64,000 nt of DNA, from the NCBI GenBank assembly GCA_963782445.1, contig CAWAJM010000001.1:2046001-2110000 (forward strand). Direction: 5' to 3'. Below are positions 15,301 through 24,437 of the stretch, in pieces; the first letter of the stretch is position 1; the number at the start of each line of letters is the position of its first letter. The notes under the pieces were generated by a model. The model did not search any database. It was not told where the DNA came from and saw nothing but the letters and a program-made list of their open reading frames with translations. Origin of the DNA: ZC4RG20 sp963782445 (GTDB taxonomy: Bacteria > Pseudomonadota > Gammaproteobacteria > Steroidobacterales > Rariloculaceae). A program made the position numbers and the translations under genes.

Positions 15301-17264
15301 TCCCCGAGCTCGGCCAATTCGCCCTGATCCTCGCGCTCTGCCTCGCGCTCGCGCAGGCCGTGCTGCCCATCGTCGGCGCTGCGCGCGGCGACAAGGCCTG
15401 GATGGCCTTCGCGCGTCCGGCGGCGGCCGGGCAGTTCGTCTTCGTCGTCGCCGCGTTCGCGATCCTCGCGCACGCGTTCCTGACGGACGACTTCAGCGTG
15501 CGCTACGTCGCGGAGCACTCGAACACGGATCTGCCCGTCTTCTATAAGTTCGCGGCCGTCTGGGGCGGCCACGAAGGCTCGATGCTCCTGTGGATCACCG
15601 TGCTCGCGGTCTGGACGCTGGCCGTCGCCTGGTCTAATCGCGGGCAGCCCGAGGAGTTCGCGAGCCGTGTCATCGGCGTCCTCGGCATCGTGAGCGCGGG
15701 GGTCATCGCATTCACGCTGCTGACTTCGAACCCGTTCGAGCGGCTCCTGCCGGCCGTCGCGCAGGGTCAGGACCTGAATCCGCTGCTGCAGGACCCGGCC
15801 ATGGTCGCCCATCCGCCCATGCTCTACAGCGGCTACGTGGGCATGGCCGTGCCGTTCGCGTTCGCCGTCGCCGCGCTGCTGGCCGGGCGCCTTACGACGG
15901 AGTGGGCGCGCTGGACACGGCCCTGGGTCATCGCCTCGTGGATTTTTCTGACGATCGGCATCGCGCTCGGCAGCTGGTGGTCGTACTACGAGCTCGGCTG
16001 GGGCGGCTGGTGGTTCTGGGACCCGGTCGAGAACGCCTCGTTCATGCCCTGGCTCATGGCGACGGCCCTCATGCACTCGCTGGCCGTCACGGAGCGGCGC
16101 GGCCTGTTCAAGAGCTGGACCGTGCTGCTCGCCATCGCGGCCTTCTCGCTGAGCCTCATCGGCACGTTCCTGACGCGCTCGGGCATCCTGATCTCGGTGC
16201 ACGCGTTCACGACCGATCCCTCGCGCGGCCGGTTCATTCTCATGCTGCTCGGCCTCATCAGCGGCGGCTCGCTGCTGCTCTATGCATTCCGGGCCAAACA
16301 TATGACGACCGGGGGCGGGTTCAAGCTGCTTTCGCGGGAGGCCTTCCTGCTCGCGAACAACATCCTGCTCGTCATTGCGGCCGGCGCCGTGCTGTTCGGC
16401 ACGCTGTATCCGCTGTTCATCGATGCGCTCGGCGGCAAGATCTCGGTCGGCCCTCCGTACTTCAACGTGGTTTTCCTCGTGCCGATGCTGCCGCTCTGTG
16501 CGCTGCTCGGCGTCGGCATGCACACGTTCTGGAAGACCATGGGCGGGCAGGGGCTCATGCGCAAGCTGCGCTGGCCGCTCGGCATCGCCGTTGCCGTCGG
16601 GCTCACGGTGCCCTGGCTCGTGTTCGGCCGCACGTCGGTGCTCACGACGCTCGCCGTGGCGATCGGCGTCTGGGTCATCGGAACCTCGCTCATCGAGCCG
16701 ATCCGTCGCTATGCGCTCGGGCGCGGCGGGCGCCTTTCGCGGGCCCAGTGGGGCATGAGCATCGCGCATCTGGGCGTCGGGCTCTTCATCCTCGGCGCAA
16801 CCGTGACCTCGGCCTACAACGTCGAGCTCGATCGGGCCGTCAAGGCCGGCGATACCTGGAACGTCGGCGGCTACGCCTTCACGTTCAAGGGCACGCACAA
16901 CGTCAAGGGGCCGAACTACACGGCCGTCGAAGGACGTATCGATGTGCACCGGAACGGCAAGCTCGTGACGGTGCTGTCGCCGCAGAAGCGCGTCTACGAG
17001 GTGCAGAAGAATCCGATGACGGAGGCGGCGATCGACAGCGGCTTGAGCCGCGACGTGTTCGCGGCGCTCGGCGACGATCTCGGCGGCGGCAGCTGGAGCG
17101 TCCGCGTGCAGGTCAAGCCCATGGTGCGCTTCCTGTGGCTCGGCGCGCTCGTCATGGCTTTCGGCGGCATCCTCGCAGGCTCCGACAAGCGGTATAGGCG
17201 TGAGGCTGTCCCGCAGAGCGAGACGGCGGCCGCGCCCGTGCCGCAAACCGTGGAGGGCGGTTGA
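15297..17264 (+). CDS. ccmF: Cytochrome c haem lyase subunit CcmF
   Basis: CcmF joins haem from CcmE to apocytochrome c. The 655-residue inner-membrane protein has many hydrophobic helices and the haem-handling WWD motif, WGGWWFWDPVENASFMPWL. The segment KFAAVWGGHEGSMLLW and the periplasmic loop after DLNPLLQDPAMVAHPPMLY, with its conserved histidine, are diagnostic. Length is normal. Overlaps at both ends show tight coupling with ccmE and ccmG. Confidence 0.96.
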   Translation: MIPELGQFALILALCLALAQAVLPIVGAARGDKAWMAFARPAAAGQFVFVVAAFAILAHAFLTDDFSVRYVAEHSNTDLPVFYKFAAVWGGHEGSMLLWITVLAVWTLAVAWSNRGQPEEFASRVIGVLGIVSAGVIAFTLLTSNPFERLLPAVAQGQDLNPLLQDPAMVAHPPMLYSGYVGMAVPFAFAVAALLAGRLTTEWARWTRPWVIASWIFLTIGIALGSWWSYYELGWGGWWFWDPVENASFMPWLMATALMHSLAVTERRGLFKSWTVLLAIAAFSLSLIGTFLTRSGILISVHAFTTDPSRGRFILMLLGLISGGSLLLYAFRAKHMTTGGGFKLLSREAFLLANNILLVIAAGAVLFGTLYPLFIDALGGKISVGPPYFNVVFLVPMLPLCALLGVGMHTFWKTMGGQGLMRKLRWPLGIAVAVGLTVPWLVFGRTSVLTTLAVAIGVWVIGTSLIEPIRRYALGRGGRLSRAQWGMSIAHLGVGLFILGATVTSAYNVELDRAVKAGDTWNVGGYAFTFKGTHNVKGPNYTAVEGRIDVHRNGKLVTVLSPQKRVYEVQKNPMTEAAIDSGLSRDVFAALGDDLGGGSWSVRVQVKPMVRFLWLGALVMAFGGILAGSDKRYRREAVPQSETAAAPVPQTVEGG

Positions 17265-17266
17265 TC

Positions 17267-17839
17267 ATGTGGCGCTACATCGTTCCGGTTGTGTTGTTCG
17301 TCGCGGTCGGCGCGTTCTTCTTCGTCGGTCTCGGCAAGGACCCGCGCGAGTTGCCGTCGGTGCTCATCGGCAAGCCGGCGCCGACTTTCACGCTGCCGCT
17401 GCTGCAGAACCCGGCGGAGAAATTCGCGAGCAGCGATTACGCCGGCGACGTTGCGATCGTCAATGTCTGGGGCAGCTGGTGCTATGCGTGCCGCGACGAG
17501 CATCCGTTCCTGCTGCACATCGCCCGGACGACCGACGTGCCGATCTACGGCGTCGACTGGAACGACGACCGCGATTCGGCGTTGGCCTGGCTCAAGGAGC
17601 TCGGCAATCCTTATAAGAAGACCGGCTTCGATTCCAACGGCGACGTGGCCATCGATTTCGGCGTCTACGGCGCGCCGGAGACCTTCGTCGTCGATCGCAA
17701 GGGCATGATCGTCTACAAACACATCGGCCCGGTGACGCCCGACGTTTGGCGCAAGGAATTCCTGCCGCGCATAGAGCAGGCGCGGCGTGAGCCCATGCCG
17801 CCGGCCGCGAGCGCGGTGTCCGCGGACGGGCGCAGCTGA
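17267..17839 (+). CDS. dsbE: Thiol:disulfide interchange protein CcmG/DsbE
   Basis: CcmG keeps the CXXCH cysteines of apocytochrome c reduced in the periplasm. The 190-residue product has one N-terminal membrane anchor, then a thioredoxin fold with the active site WGSWCYACRDEHP and the cis-proline loop YGAPETFVVDRKG. The ATG at 17267 has GGAGG ten bases upstream; a TTG six bases earlier is less likely. The stop overlaps the ccmH start. Confidence 0.94.
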   Translation: MWRYIVPVVLFVAVGAFFFVGLGKDPRELPSVLIGKPAPTFTLPLLQNPAEKFASSDYAGDVAIVNVWGSWCYACRDEHPFLLHIARTTDVPIYGVDWNDDRDSALAWLKELGNPYKKTGFDSNGDVAIDFGVYGAPETFVVDRKGMIVYKHIGPVTPDVWRKEFLPRIEQARREPMPPAASAVSADGRS

Positions 17840-18273
17840 TGGTTCGCGCGCTCGCAGGCAGGCTGCTGCTCGCGCTGGTCGCGGCCGTCGCGATCGCTGG
17901 CGCGGCGCGCGCCGTCGATTCCGAGCCGCCGTTCAAGGACCCGGCGCTCGAGCAGCGCTACCAGACGCTGATCCACGAGGTCCGCTGCCTGCAGTGCCTG
18001 AATCAGACGATCGCCGATTCGGAGGCGCCGCTGGCCGGCGAGCTGCGCCGCACGATCCACGAGAAGATCGCGGCGGGGCAGAGCGACAAGACCATCACGG
18101 CCTACCTGATCTCCCGCTACGGCGATTTCGTCATGTACAAGCCGCCGTTCAAGCCGGCCACCTACCTTCTGTGGGGCGCGCCGCTCATCCTGCTCGCCAT
18201 CGGCGGCGTCGTCTTCGCGCGCGTGCTCGTGAGCCGGTCGGCACAGTCTCTCGACGAGGAACCGACGCAATGA
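17839..18273 (+). CDS. ccmH: Cytochrome c biogenesis protein CcmH
   Basis: The 144-residue protein has a signal peptide (ending ARA-VD), the redox motif RCLQCLNQTIADS (family form LRCxxCQNQ), the DKTITAYLISRYGDFVMYKPPF segment, and a C-terminal membrane anchor. CcmH reduces or holds apocytochrome c thiols next to CcmF. It corresponds to the N-terminal half of E. coli CcmH; the TPR half is the separate next gene, ccmI. Confidence 0.94.
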   Translation: MVRALAGRLLLALVAAVAIAGAARAVDSEPPFKDPALEQRYQTLIHEVRCLQCLNQTIADSEAPLAGELRRTIHEKIAAGQSDKTITAYLISRYGDFVMYKPPFKPATYLLWGAPLILLAIGGVVFARVLVSRSAQSLDEEPTQ

Positions 18274-19277
18274 CGACCTTCTGGGCCGCGATCGCGATGC
18301 TGTTCGCGGTCGCGCTGGGCTTTCTTGTCTTTCCGCTGTGGAGGCAGCGCCGGCTGAACGGCCGCTGGTCCTTCTCCGGTCTCGCAGCCGTCGCGCTGAC
18401 GGTGCCGCTCGCGCTCGGCGTCTATTTCGCCATCCGCACTTACGATCCGGCCGCCGAGGCGCGGCGTGCCCAGCAGCTGCAGATCCTCGAGGAGTTCGCC
18501 CAGCGGCTCAAGGCCGATCCGAACAACGTCCAGGGTTGGCGAATGCTCGGGCAATACTATTCGAAGCTCGAGCTCTACGACCGCTCGCTCGCCGCCTACA
18601 AGCAGGCCTGGGCGCACAGCCCCGCGCCCGACGACGGCCTCAAGCTCGACTACGCCGAGGCCCAGGTCCTCGTCGACCAGAGCGCGCTCGCGGGCAAGGC
18701 GGGCGAGCTCATCGAGCAGGTGCTCACGCACGACCCGAACAACGCGCGGGCGCTCTGGTACGGGGGCGAGCGTGCGCTGGCGATCGGCCGCGACGACCTC
18801 GCGCGCACGCGGCTGACCCGCCTGCTGCAGCTCGGTGTGCCCGACCAGATCGCGCGCGTCGCCCACAGCCAGCTCGCCCAGCTCGGGGGCGCGTCCGCGG
18901 CGGCGGCCGGGCAGCCGCAGAGCGCGGCGGCCGCGAACGGTCCGAGTGTGCGTATCAAGGTGAGGCTGGGTCAGGACGTGGCTTCGCGCAAGCTCGATGC
19001 GAGCGAGAACCTGTATATCTTCGCGCGCACGGCCGCGGGCGGCCCGCCCGTCGCCGTCATGCGCCAGCCCGTCAGCGCGATTCCGGGCGAATTCGTGCTC
19101 AGCGACGCCAACGCCATGATCCCGGGGCGTTCGCTCGGCGATTTCCCCGAGCTCACGCTCGTCGCGCGCATCGGCAAGCAGCCGACGGCGTCCCCGGGCG
19201 ATCTCTACGCCGAGATGCCCTTCCATCCGGGCAAGGACAAGACGGCCGAGCTCGTCATCGACAAGGTCCAGCAGTGA
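18270..19277 (+). CDS. ccmI: Cytochrome c biogenesis protein CcmI (TPR)
   Basis: CcmI chaperones apocytochrome c to the lyase. The 335-residue product starts with two membrane helices (about residues 5-20 and 35-52) joined by a basic cytoplasmic loop. A periplasmic TPR domain follows (LKADPNNVQGWRMLGQYYSKLELYDRSLAAYKQAW and further repeats), then a beta-rich C-terminal domain (VRIKVRLGQDVASRK, DLYAEMPFHPG). It overlaps ccmH and ends the ccm operon. Confidence 0.92.
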   Translation: MTTFWAAIAMLFAVALGFLVFPLWRQRRLNGRWSFSGLAAVALTVPLALGVYFAIRTYDPAAEARRAQQLQILEEFAQRLKADPNNVQGWRMLGQYYSKLELYDRSLAAYKQAWAHSPAPDDGLKLDYAEAQVLVDQSALAGKAGELIEQVLTHDPNNARALWYGGERALAIGRDDLARTRLTRLLQLGVPDQIARVAHSQLAQLGGASAAAAGQPQSAAAANGPSVRIKVRLGQDVASRKLDASENLYIFARTAAGGPPVAVMRQPVSAIPGEFVLSDANAMIPGRSLGDFPELTLVARIGKQPTASPGDLYAEMPFHPGKDKTAELVIDKVQQ

Positions 19278-19340
19278 TCCCGGCCCGTCGGGACGGCGGG
19301 GCCGTGAGATCTTCGGGCATCCGCAAGGCGCGATGACGCC

Positions 19341-20237
19341 ATGCCCGAGCTGCCGGACATCACGGTGTACCTCGAGGCGCTCCGTGAACGCATCGTCGGG
19401 CGGCGGCTGAAGCGGATCCGGCTGTTCAGTCCCTTCCTGCTGCGCACGGCCGTGCCCGCCCTCGACTCGCTAGAGGGCGCGTGTGCCACGGACGTTCTGC
19501 GGCTCGGCAAGCGCATCGCGATCGGCCTCGACACAGGGCCCTGGCTCGTGCTCCATCTCATGATTGCAGGCCGGCTGCATTGGGCGGAGTCCGCGCTCGA
19601 GCGGCCCACGCGCCAGACGGCGCTCGCGCTCGAGTTCGATTCGGGCACGCTGCTGCTGACCGAGGCCGGCACGAAGAAGCGCGCCTCGCTGCACGTCGCG
19701 GCCGACCGCGCCGCGCTGGCCGCGTTCGACCGCGGCGGCCTCGAGGTGCAGGACTGCGGCCTCGACACGTTCAAGGCGGCCATGACGCGCCGAAACCATA
19801 CGCTCAAGCGCGCACTGACCGACCCGACGATCCTGAGCGGCATCGGCAACGCGTATTCCGACGAGATCCTGCACCGCGCGCGGCTCTCGCCCGTCACGCT
19901 GACGGCGCGCCTCAAGGACGAGGAGTGGGCACGGCTGCTCGAGGCCGCGCGCGCGACGCTGGCCGAATGGACGGCGCGGCTGCGTGAGCACTACAGCGGC
20001 CGTTTCCCTGAAAAGGTCACGGCCTTCAGGCCCGCGATGCGCGTGCACGGGCGTTATGGCGAGCCGTGTCCCGTCTGCGGCACGGCTGTGCAGCGCATCC
20101 GCTTTGCCACGAACGAGACGAATTACTGCCCGCGCTGCCAGACGCAGGGCAAGCTGTTGGCGGACCGGGCGCTTTCGCGTCTGCTCAAGAAGGACTGGCC
20201 GCGCTCGATCGACGAGCTCGAGCAGCGCGGCCTGTGA
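19341..20237 (+). CDS. Fpg/Nei-family DNA glycosylase
   Basis: This enzyme removes oxidised bases and cuts the abasic site. The 298-residue product starts MPELPDI, giving the catalytic N-terminal proline and the next glutamate after Met removal. It has the lysine in RLGKRIAIGLD, the helix-two-turn-helix region (SGIGNAYSDEILHRARLSP) and the C-terminal zinc finger CPVCGTAVQRI to NYCPRCQTQGK. Exact substrate preference (Fpg or a more distant Fpg-like group) cannot be fixed. It overlaps or directly precedes dinB, forming a repair pair. Confidence 0.9.
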   Translation: MPELPDITVYLEALRERIVGRRLKRIRLFSPFLLRTAVPALDSLEGACATDVLRLGKRIAIGLDTGPWLVLHLMIAGRLHWAESALERPTRQTALALEFDSGTLLLTEAGTKKRASLHVAADRAALAAFDRGGLEVQDCGLDTFKAAMTRRNHTLKRALTDPTILSGIGNAYSDEILHRARLSPVTLTARLKDEEWARLLEAARATLAEWTARLREHYSGRFPEKVTAFRPAMRVHGRYGEPCPVCGTAVQRIRFATNETNYCPRCQTQGKLLADRALSRLLKKDWPRSIDELEQRGL

Positions 20238-20242
20238 CGCCG

Positions 20243-21430
20243 ATGCGAAGCGAATGGCCGCGGCTCATCGTCCACGCCGACATGGATGCGTTCTACGCCG
20301 CCGTCGAGCAGCTCGACGATCCCGCGCTGCGCGGCCGGCCGTTGCTGGTCGGCTCGCCGAGCGTGCGCGGCGTCGTGCTCACGGCGAGCTACGAGGCCCG
20401 GCCTTACGGCGTCGGCAGCGCCATGCCCATGGCCGAGGCGCGCCGCCGCTGCCCGCAGGCGCTCGTGGTGCCGCCGCGCTTCGAGCGCTACCGCGAGCTT
20501 TCGCGCCGCGTCATGGCGGCTTTCGCCGAGTTCGCGCCGGCCGTCGAGGCGTTGAGCCTCGACGAGGCCTTTCTCGACATGAGCGGCAGCGAGCGCATAC
20601 TCGGCCCGCCGGCGCGCATCGGGCAGCGCATCAAGGACGCGGTCCGCGCAGTCACGGGCGGGCTCACGGTCTCGGTCGGGCTCTCGGCCACGAAGTACGT
20701 GGCGAAGGTCGCGAGCGGCCACGCGAAGCCCGACGGCCTCACGGTCGTGCCGCCGGATGCCGCGCGCGGCTGGCTCGCGCCGCAGCCCGTCGCACGGCTG
20801 TGGGGCGCCGGTCCCAAGATGCAGGACCGGCTGCAGCGCCTCGGCCTCCCGACCATCGGCGCCGTTGCGGCCTGCGACGTCGACCGGCTGCGCCGGGCCC
20901 TTGGCGCCGCCGGGCCCCATCTGCACGCGCTCGCGCGCGCCGAGGACCCGAGGCCCGTCGAAGGCCAGCGCGTGCCGAAGAGCATCGGGTCCGAAGCGAC
21001 GCTCGAGGCGGACACCGAATCTCTGCTCGAGATCCGAATGCGCCTGCGCGAGGCGGCCGAGGGCGTGGCGCGCCGCCTGCGCGCGACGGGCTTCGTCGCG
21101 TCCGGCGTGCGCGTCAAGCTCAAACGGCACGATTTCCGCCTGTTGACGCGGCAACGTCGGCTGCCCGCGACCGACGTTGCCGACGACCTGTACCGCGCCG
21201 CAACGGCCCTGTTGCCAAGCTTCGGCGCCATCGCGCCCGTGCGCCTCGTCGGGCTCGCGGCCTTCGAGCTCGCGCCGGCCGGCGCGCCCGGGCAGCGCAC
21301 GTTACTCGGATCCGAGGGCCGGCGCGAGCTCGAAGTCGCGCTCGATCGCATCGACGCGCGCTTCGGGGCCGGCACCGTCCGAAAAGGGGTCAGAGCCCTT
21401 TTTTCGAACAGGCGGGGGCGGGGGGCGTAG
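20243..21430 (+). CDS. dinB: DNA polymerase IV (DinB)
   Basis: This Y-family polymerase copies damaged templates. Catalytic acids are in HADMDAFYAAVE and LSLDEAFLD, and the steric and nucleotide-binding motif is YEARPYG. The little-finger domain ends with a sliding-clamp motif of the form QRTLLG, followed by RRELEVALDRIDARFG. The last 16 or so residues (RKGVRALFSNRRGRGA) are encoded by a REP-like palindrome that has run into the 3' end of the gene. Start is the ATG at 20243; a GTG nine bases upstream overlaps the glycosylase stop and is an alternative. Confidence 0.93.
   Translation: MRSEWPRLIVHADMDAFYAAVEQLDDPALRGRPLLVGSPSVRGVVLTASYEARPYGVGSAMPMAEARRRCPQALVVPPRFERYRELSRRVMAAFAEFAPAVEALSLDEAFLDMSGSERILGPPARIGQRIKDAVRAVTGGLTVSVGLSATKYVAKVASGHAKPDGLTVVPPDAARGWLAPQPVARLWGAGPKMQDRLQRLGLPTIGAVAACDVDRLRRALGAAGPHLHALARAEDPRPVEGQRVPKSIGSEATLEADTESLLEIRMRLREAAEGVARRLRATGFVASGVRVKLKRHDFRLLTRQRRLPATDVADDLYRAATALLPSFGAIAPVRLVGLAAFELAPAGAPGQRTLLGSEGRRELEVALDRIDARFGAGTVRKGVRALFSNRRGRGA
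21381..21407 (+). repeat. REP-like palindrome, single copy within dinB
   Basis: GAAAAGGGGTCAGAGCCC followed by a T run and CG forms a stem of about nine pairs (CGAAAAGGG/CCCTTTTTTCG) around a GTCAGAG loop. The same core recurs at 33.3 kb and 46.0 kb. Here it encodes the dinB C-terminus and may serve as its terminator. Confidence 0.8.
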
Positions 21431-21506
21431 ATCGCAGGCGCCTCCGCCTCCCGCCGACGCGGAGTTTTTGGATTGGTAGACGCCGCGGGCCCTGCAGTGC
21501 GCGCAG

Positions 21507-23432
21507 CTACCGTGCCGTCGCCTGGTCCTCGAGCTCGGCCCATCGCTCGACCGCGGCATCGAGCCGCTGCTGCGTCTCGCTCAGCCGAGCCAGCTTCGCT
21601 TCGACTTCCTCGCGCGGGCGCTCGTAGAGCGCCGGGCTCGCGACCTCGGCCTGCAGGCTGCCGAGCTCGCCCTCCAGCCGTTCGATCTCGTCTGGAAGGG
21701 CGTCGAGCTCACGCTGGAGCTTGTACGTGAGCTTGCGGGGGCTAGGCTTCTTCGGCGCAGCGGCCGGTGCCTCCGAGCCCTCGCGCTGCGGTGCGGCGGC
21801 CGCCGCCTTCTTTTTGGGCGCATCGGTCACCGTCAGCGCGTGCTTGTGCCGCGCCCAGTCGCTGTAGCCGCCCGCATAGCGCTTGACCGCGCCGCCTTCC
21901 TCGAAGACGAGCGTGCTCGTGACGACGGCGTCGAGGAAGTGGCGGTCGTGGCTCACGACGAGCAGAGTGCCCGAGTACTCGGTGAGCCGCGCCTCGAGCG
22001 CCTCGAGCGTCTCCACGTCGAGGTCGTTCGTGGGCTCGTCGAGCACAAGCAGATTCGCCGACCGCGTGAAGAGCTTTGCAAGCACGACCCGGTTGCGCTC
22101 GCCGCCCGAGAGGGCAGCGATCGGCGTCATGGCGCGCTTGGCCGAGAACAGAAAGTCGGTCAGATAGCCGACGACGTGCTTTTTCTTGCCATAGATCGTG
22201 ATGTAGTCACGGCCTTCGCCGACGATCTCGGCGACCGTCTTCTCGGCGTCGAGCTCGCGCCGGAGCTGATCGAAGTAGGCCACCTCGAGGTTCGTGCCGA
22301 GCTTGACCGTGCCGTGCTCGGGCGCGAGCTCGCCCAGCAGGATTCGGAGCAGCGTGGTCTTGCCGACGCCGTTGTTGCCGATGATGCCGATACGGTCGCC
22401 GCGCATGACACGCAGCGAGAAGTCCTCGAGCAGCGGCCTGCCGCCGAAGCTGTGAGAAATGTGGTTGGCCTCGATGACCTTGCGGCCCGAAACCTCGTCG
22501 GACTCGTTGATGTGAATGCGGGCCGAGCGCGGGCGCTTGATGCGGGCCTCGCGCTCCTCGCGCATCGACTCGAGCGCACGCACGCGGCCCTCGTTGCGGC
22601 TCGCGCGCGCCTTGACGCCTTGGCGGATCCAGGCTTCTTCCTCGGCGAGCTTCCTGTCGAACACGGCGTTGCGCCGATCTTCTTCTTCGTCGGCCTGCCG
22701 TTTCCGACGCAGATAGTCGCCGTAGCCACCCGGCCAGCTGCGCAGCTGGCCGCGGTCGAGGTCGACGATGCGCGTTGCAATATGCTGCACGAAGCTGCGG
22801 TCGTGCGTGACGAACAACACGGCGCCTTCGTACCGCACTAGCTGCCGTTCCAACCACTCGATAGTGCTGATATCAAGATGATTAGTGGGCTCATCGAGCA
22901 GCAGCAGATCGGGCCGGGAAACGAGCGCCTGTGCGAGCGCCACGCGTCTACGCCAGCCGCCCGACAACGTCCGCAGCGCCATCTCAGCCGGCAAATCGAG
23001 TTGGCTGATAAACGAATCGACTTGGGCATCGACGGCCCAACCGCCTGCGGCCTCGATATCCCGCTCGAGACCCTCGATGTTTGCAAGAATAGCGCGAGTC
23101 GAATCGGGCAGGGCGGAGAGGCGGCGATATTCGGCGATGCGCGCAAGCTGTGCGGCCATTCCGCGCGCCACGAACTCGCGCACGGGCTCGTCCGAGGCAT
23201 CCGCCAGTTTCTGGTCTAAGGTGCTGATTCTAAGGTTGTTGGGCTTTTCGATCTTGCCATCGTCGGGCAGCAGCTCGCCGCTGATGAGTTTCAGCGTCGT
23301 CGATTTGCCCGCGCCGTTGCGGCCGACGAGACATACGCGCTCACCGGGATCGATGACGAGGTCGGCTTGCGCGAGGATCGTCTGGTCCGCGAACGCCAGT
23401 GAGATTTTGTCGAAACGAACTAAGAACGCCAT
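21507..23432 (-). CDS. uup: ABC-F ATPase Uup
   Basis: Uup is a cytoplasmic ABC-F protein with two ATPase domains in one chain; the family acts on ribosomes and affects transposon excision. First domain: GRNGAGKSTTLK, LSGGWRRR, LLLLDEPTNHLD. Second domain: GNNGVGKTTLLR, LSGGERNR, LLVLDEPTNDLD. A charged linker joins them, and the C-terminal coiled coil (LQRELDALPDEIERLEGELGSLQAE and onward) is typical of Uup. At 641 residues the length is normal. The N-terminal third (about 22850-23432) uses more AT-rich codons than the rest. Confidence 0.93.
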   Translation of the reverse strand: MAFLVRFDKISLAFADQTILAQADLVIDPGERVCLVGRNGAGKSTTLKLISGELLPDDGKIEKPNNLRISTLDQKLADASDEPVREFVARGMAAQLARIAEYRRLSALPDSTRAILANIEGLERDIEAAGGWAVDAQVDSFISQLDLPAEMALRTLSGGWRRRVALAQALVSRPDLLLLDEPTNHLDISTIEWLERQLVRYEGAVLFVTHDRSFVQHIATRIVDLDRGQLRSWPGGYGDYLRRKRQADEEEDRRNAVFDRKLAEEEAWIRQGVKARASRNEGRVRALESMREEREARIKRPRSARIHINESDEVSGRKVIEANHISHSFGGRPLLEDFSLRVMRGDRIGIIGNNGVGKTTLLRILLGELAPEHGTVKLGTNLEVAYFDQLRRELDAEKTVAEIVGEGRDYITIYGKKKHVVGYLTDFLFSAKRAMTPIAALSGGERNRVVLAKLFTRSANLLVLDEPTNDLDVETLEALEARLTEYSGTLLVVSHDRHFLDAVVTSTLVFEEGGAVKRYAGGYSDWARHKHALTVTDAPKKKAAAAAPQREGSEAPAAAPKKPSPRKLTYKLQRELDALPDEIERLEGELGSLQAEVASPALYERPREEVEAKLARLSETQQRLDAAVERWAELEDQATAR

Positions 23433-23602
23433 AACGTTGTATTAGTGCCGGAAAGGCTCTTGACAAAGACATCCTGCCGGACAGTGGTGGACATTTCGAT
23501 TCATGACGGTAGTATCGGTTAGGCCCGGCTGTCGGACCCGTCTGTCCGCGCGCAATTCATGCGCCGAGCAATCAATTTTTGTAGATGGAGCGAGCTGCAA
23601 TC

Positions 23603-24428
23603 ATGAATACAGCGAACCCGTTGAGTACGAGTATTCAGGGATTCGGCGACGACCCGTTGAGCGTGCGCCAGACGGATCACTACAAGGAAGAGTACGTCAA
23701 ATCCTTCGTAGAGAAATGGGATGATCTCATCGACTGGGAAGGTCGTGCCAACGCCGAAGGCGAGTTCTTCATCGAGCAGCTTCGCGCCCACGGCTGCAAG
23801 AAAGTGTTGGACGTCGCGACGGGCACGGGCTTTCACTCCGTGCAGCTGTTGCGTGCAGGCTTCGAGGTTACGAGCGTGGACGGCAGCCCGACGATGCTGG
23901 CGAAAGCGTTCGACAATGCCTATCGGCGCGGCTTCGTGCTCCGCACGGTGCAGGCTGATTGGCGCTGGCTCAACAGGGACGTCCATGATCTCTACGATGC
24001 CGTAATCTGTCTCGGCAATTCCTTCACGCATTTACACAACGACAACGACCGCCGCAAAGCGCTGGCCGAGTATTATGCGACGCTCCGGCACGAAGGCATA
24101 CTCATTCTCGACCAGCGCAATTACGACGCGATTCTCGACAAGGAGATCGAGCCGTCCCACCAGTATTACTACTGCGGCGAGGACGTTCTCGGCGACTCCC
24201 GAGCACGTGGATGAATCCCTTGCGCGCTTCCGCTACAGCTTCTCGGACGGCGCCGTCTATCACCTGAATATGTTCCCGCTCCGCAAACGCTACGTGCAGC
24301 GTCTCATGACGGACGTGGGCTTTCAGAACGTGACGACTTTCGGCGACTTCCAGGAGACGTACCGCGAGCGCGAACCGGACTTCTTCGTCCACGTCGCAGA
24401 GAAGAAGTACACATCCCGCGAAGACTAG
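23603..24428 (+). pseudogene. Glycine/sarcosine N-methyltransferase, interrupted by a frameshift
   Basis: The intact enzyme would methylate glycine to sarcosine and then dimethylglycine with SAM. The N-terminal part (DDPLSVRQTDHYKEEYV; SAM motif VLDVATGTGFHS; VICLGNSFTHL) reads to YYYCGEDV. The C-terminal part (ATPEHVDESLARFRYSF, VYHLNMFPLRKRYVQRL, FGDFQETYRE, FFVHVAEKKY) continues in another frame. One extra base within GTTCT at about 24185-24189 explains the break: dropping it gives EDVSATPEHVDES. Either an assembly error or a real lesion. The following gene performs the next methylation, so the pair forms the glycine-to-betaine route. The ATG at 23603 is preferred; one at 23585 adds six residues. 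Confidence 0.85.
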
Positions 24429-24437
24429 GAAAGACAT

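Noticed and set aside
15138..17246. Very long open frame antisense to ccmF
   Set aside because: It is rich in Arg, His, Glu and Asp with no domain motif, the usual mirror of a GC-rich gene; ccmF on the other strand is unambiguous.
23460..23488. TTGACA as a -35 box for the betaine genes
   Set aside because: At 17 bases downstream the sequence is AGTGGT, not a usable -10, and no better spacing was found.
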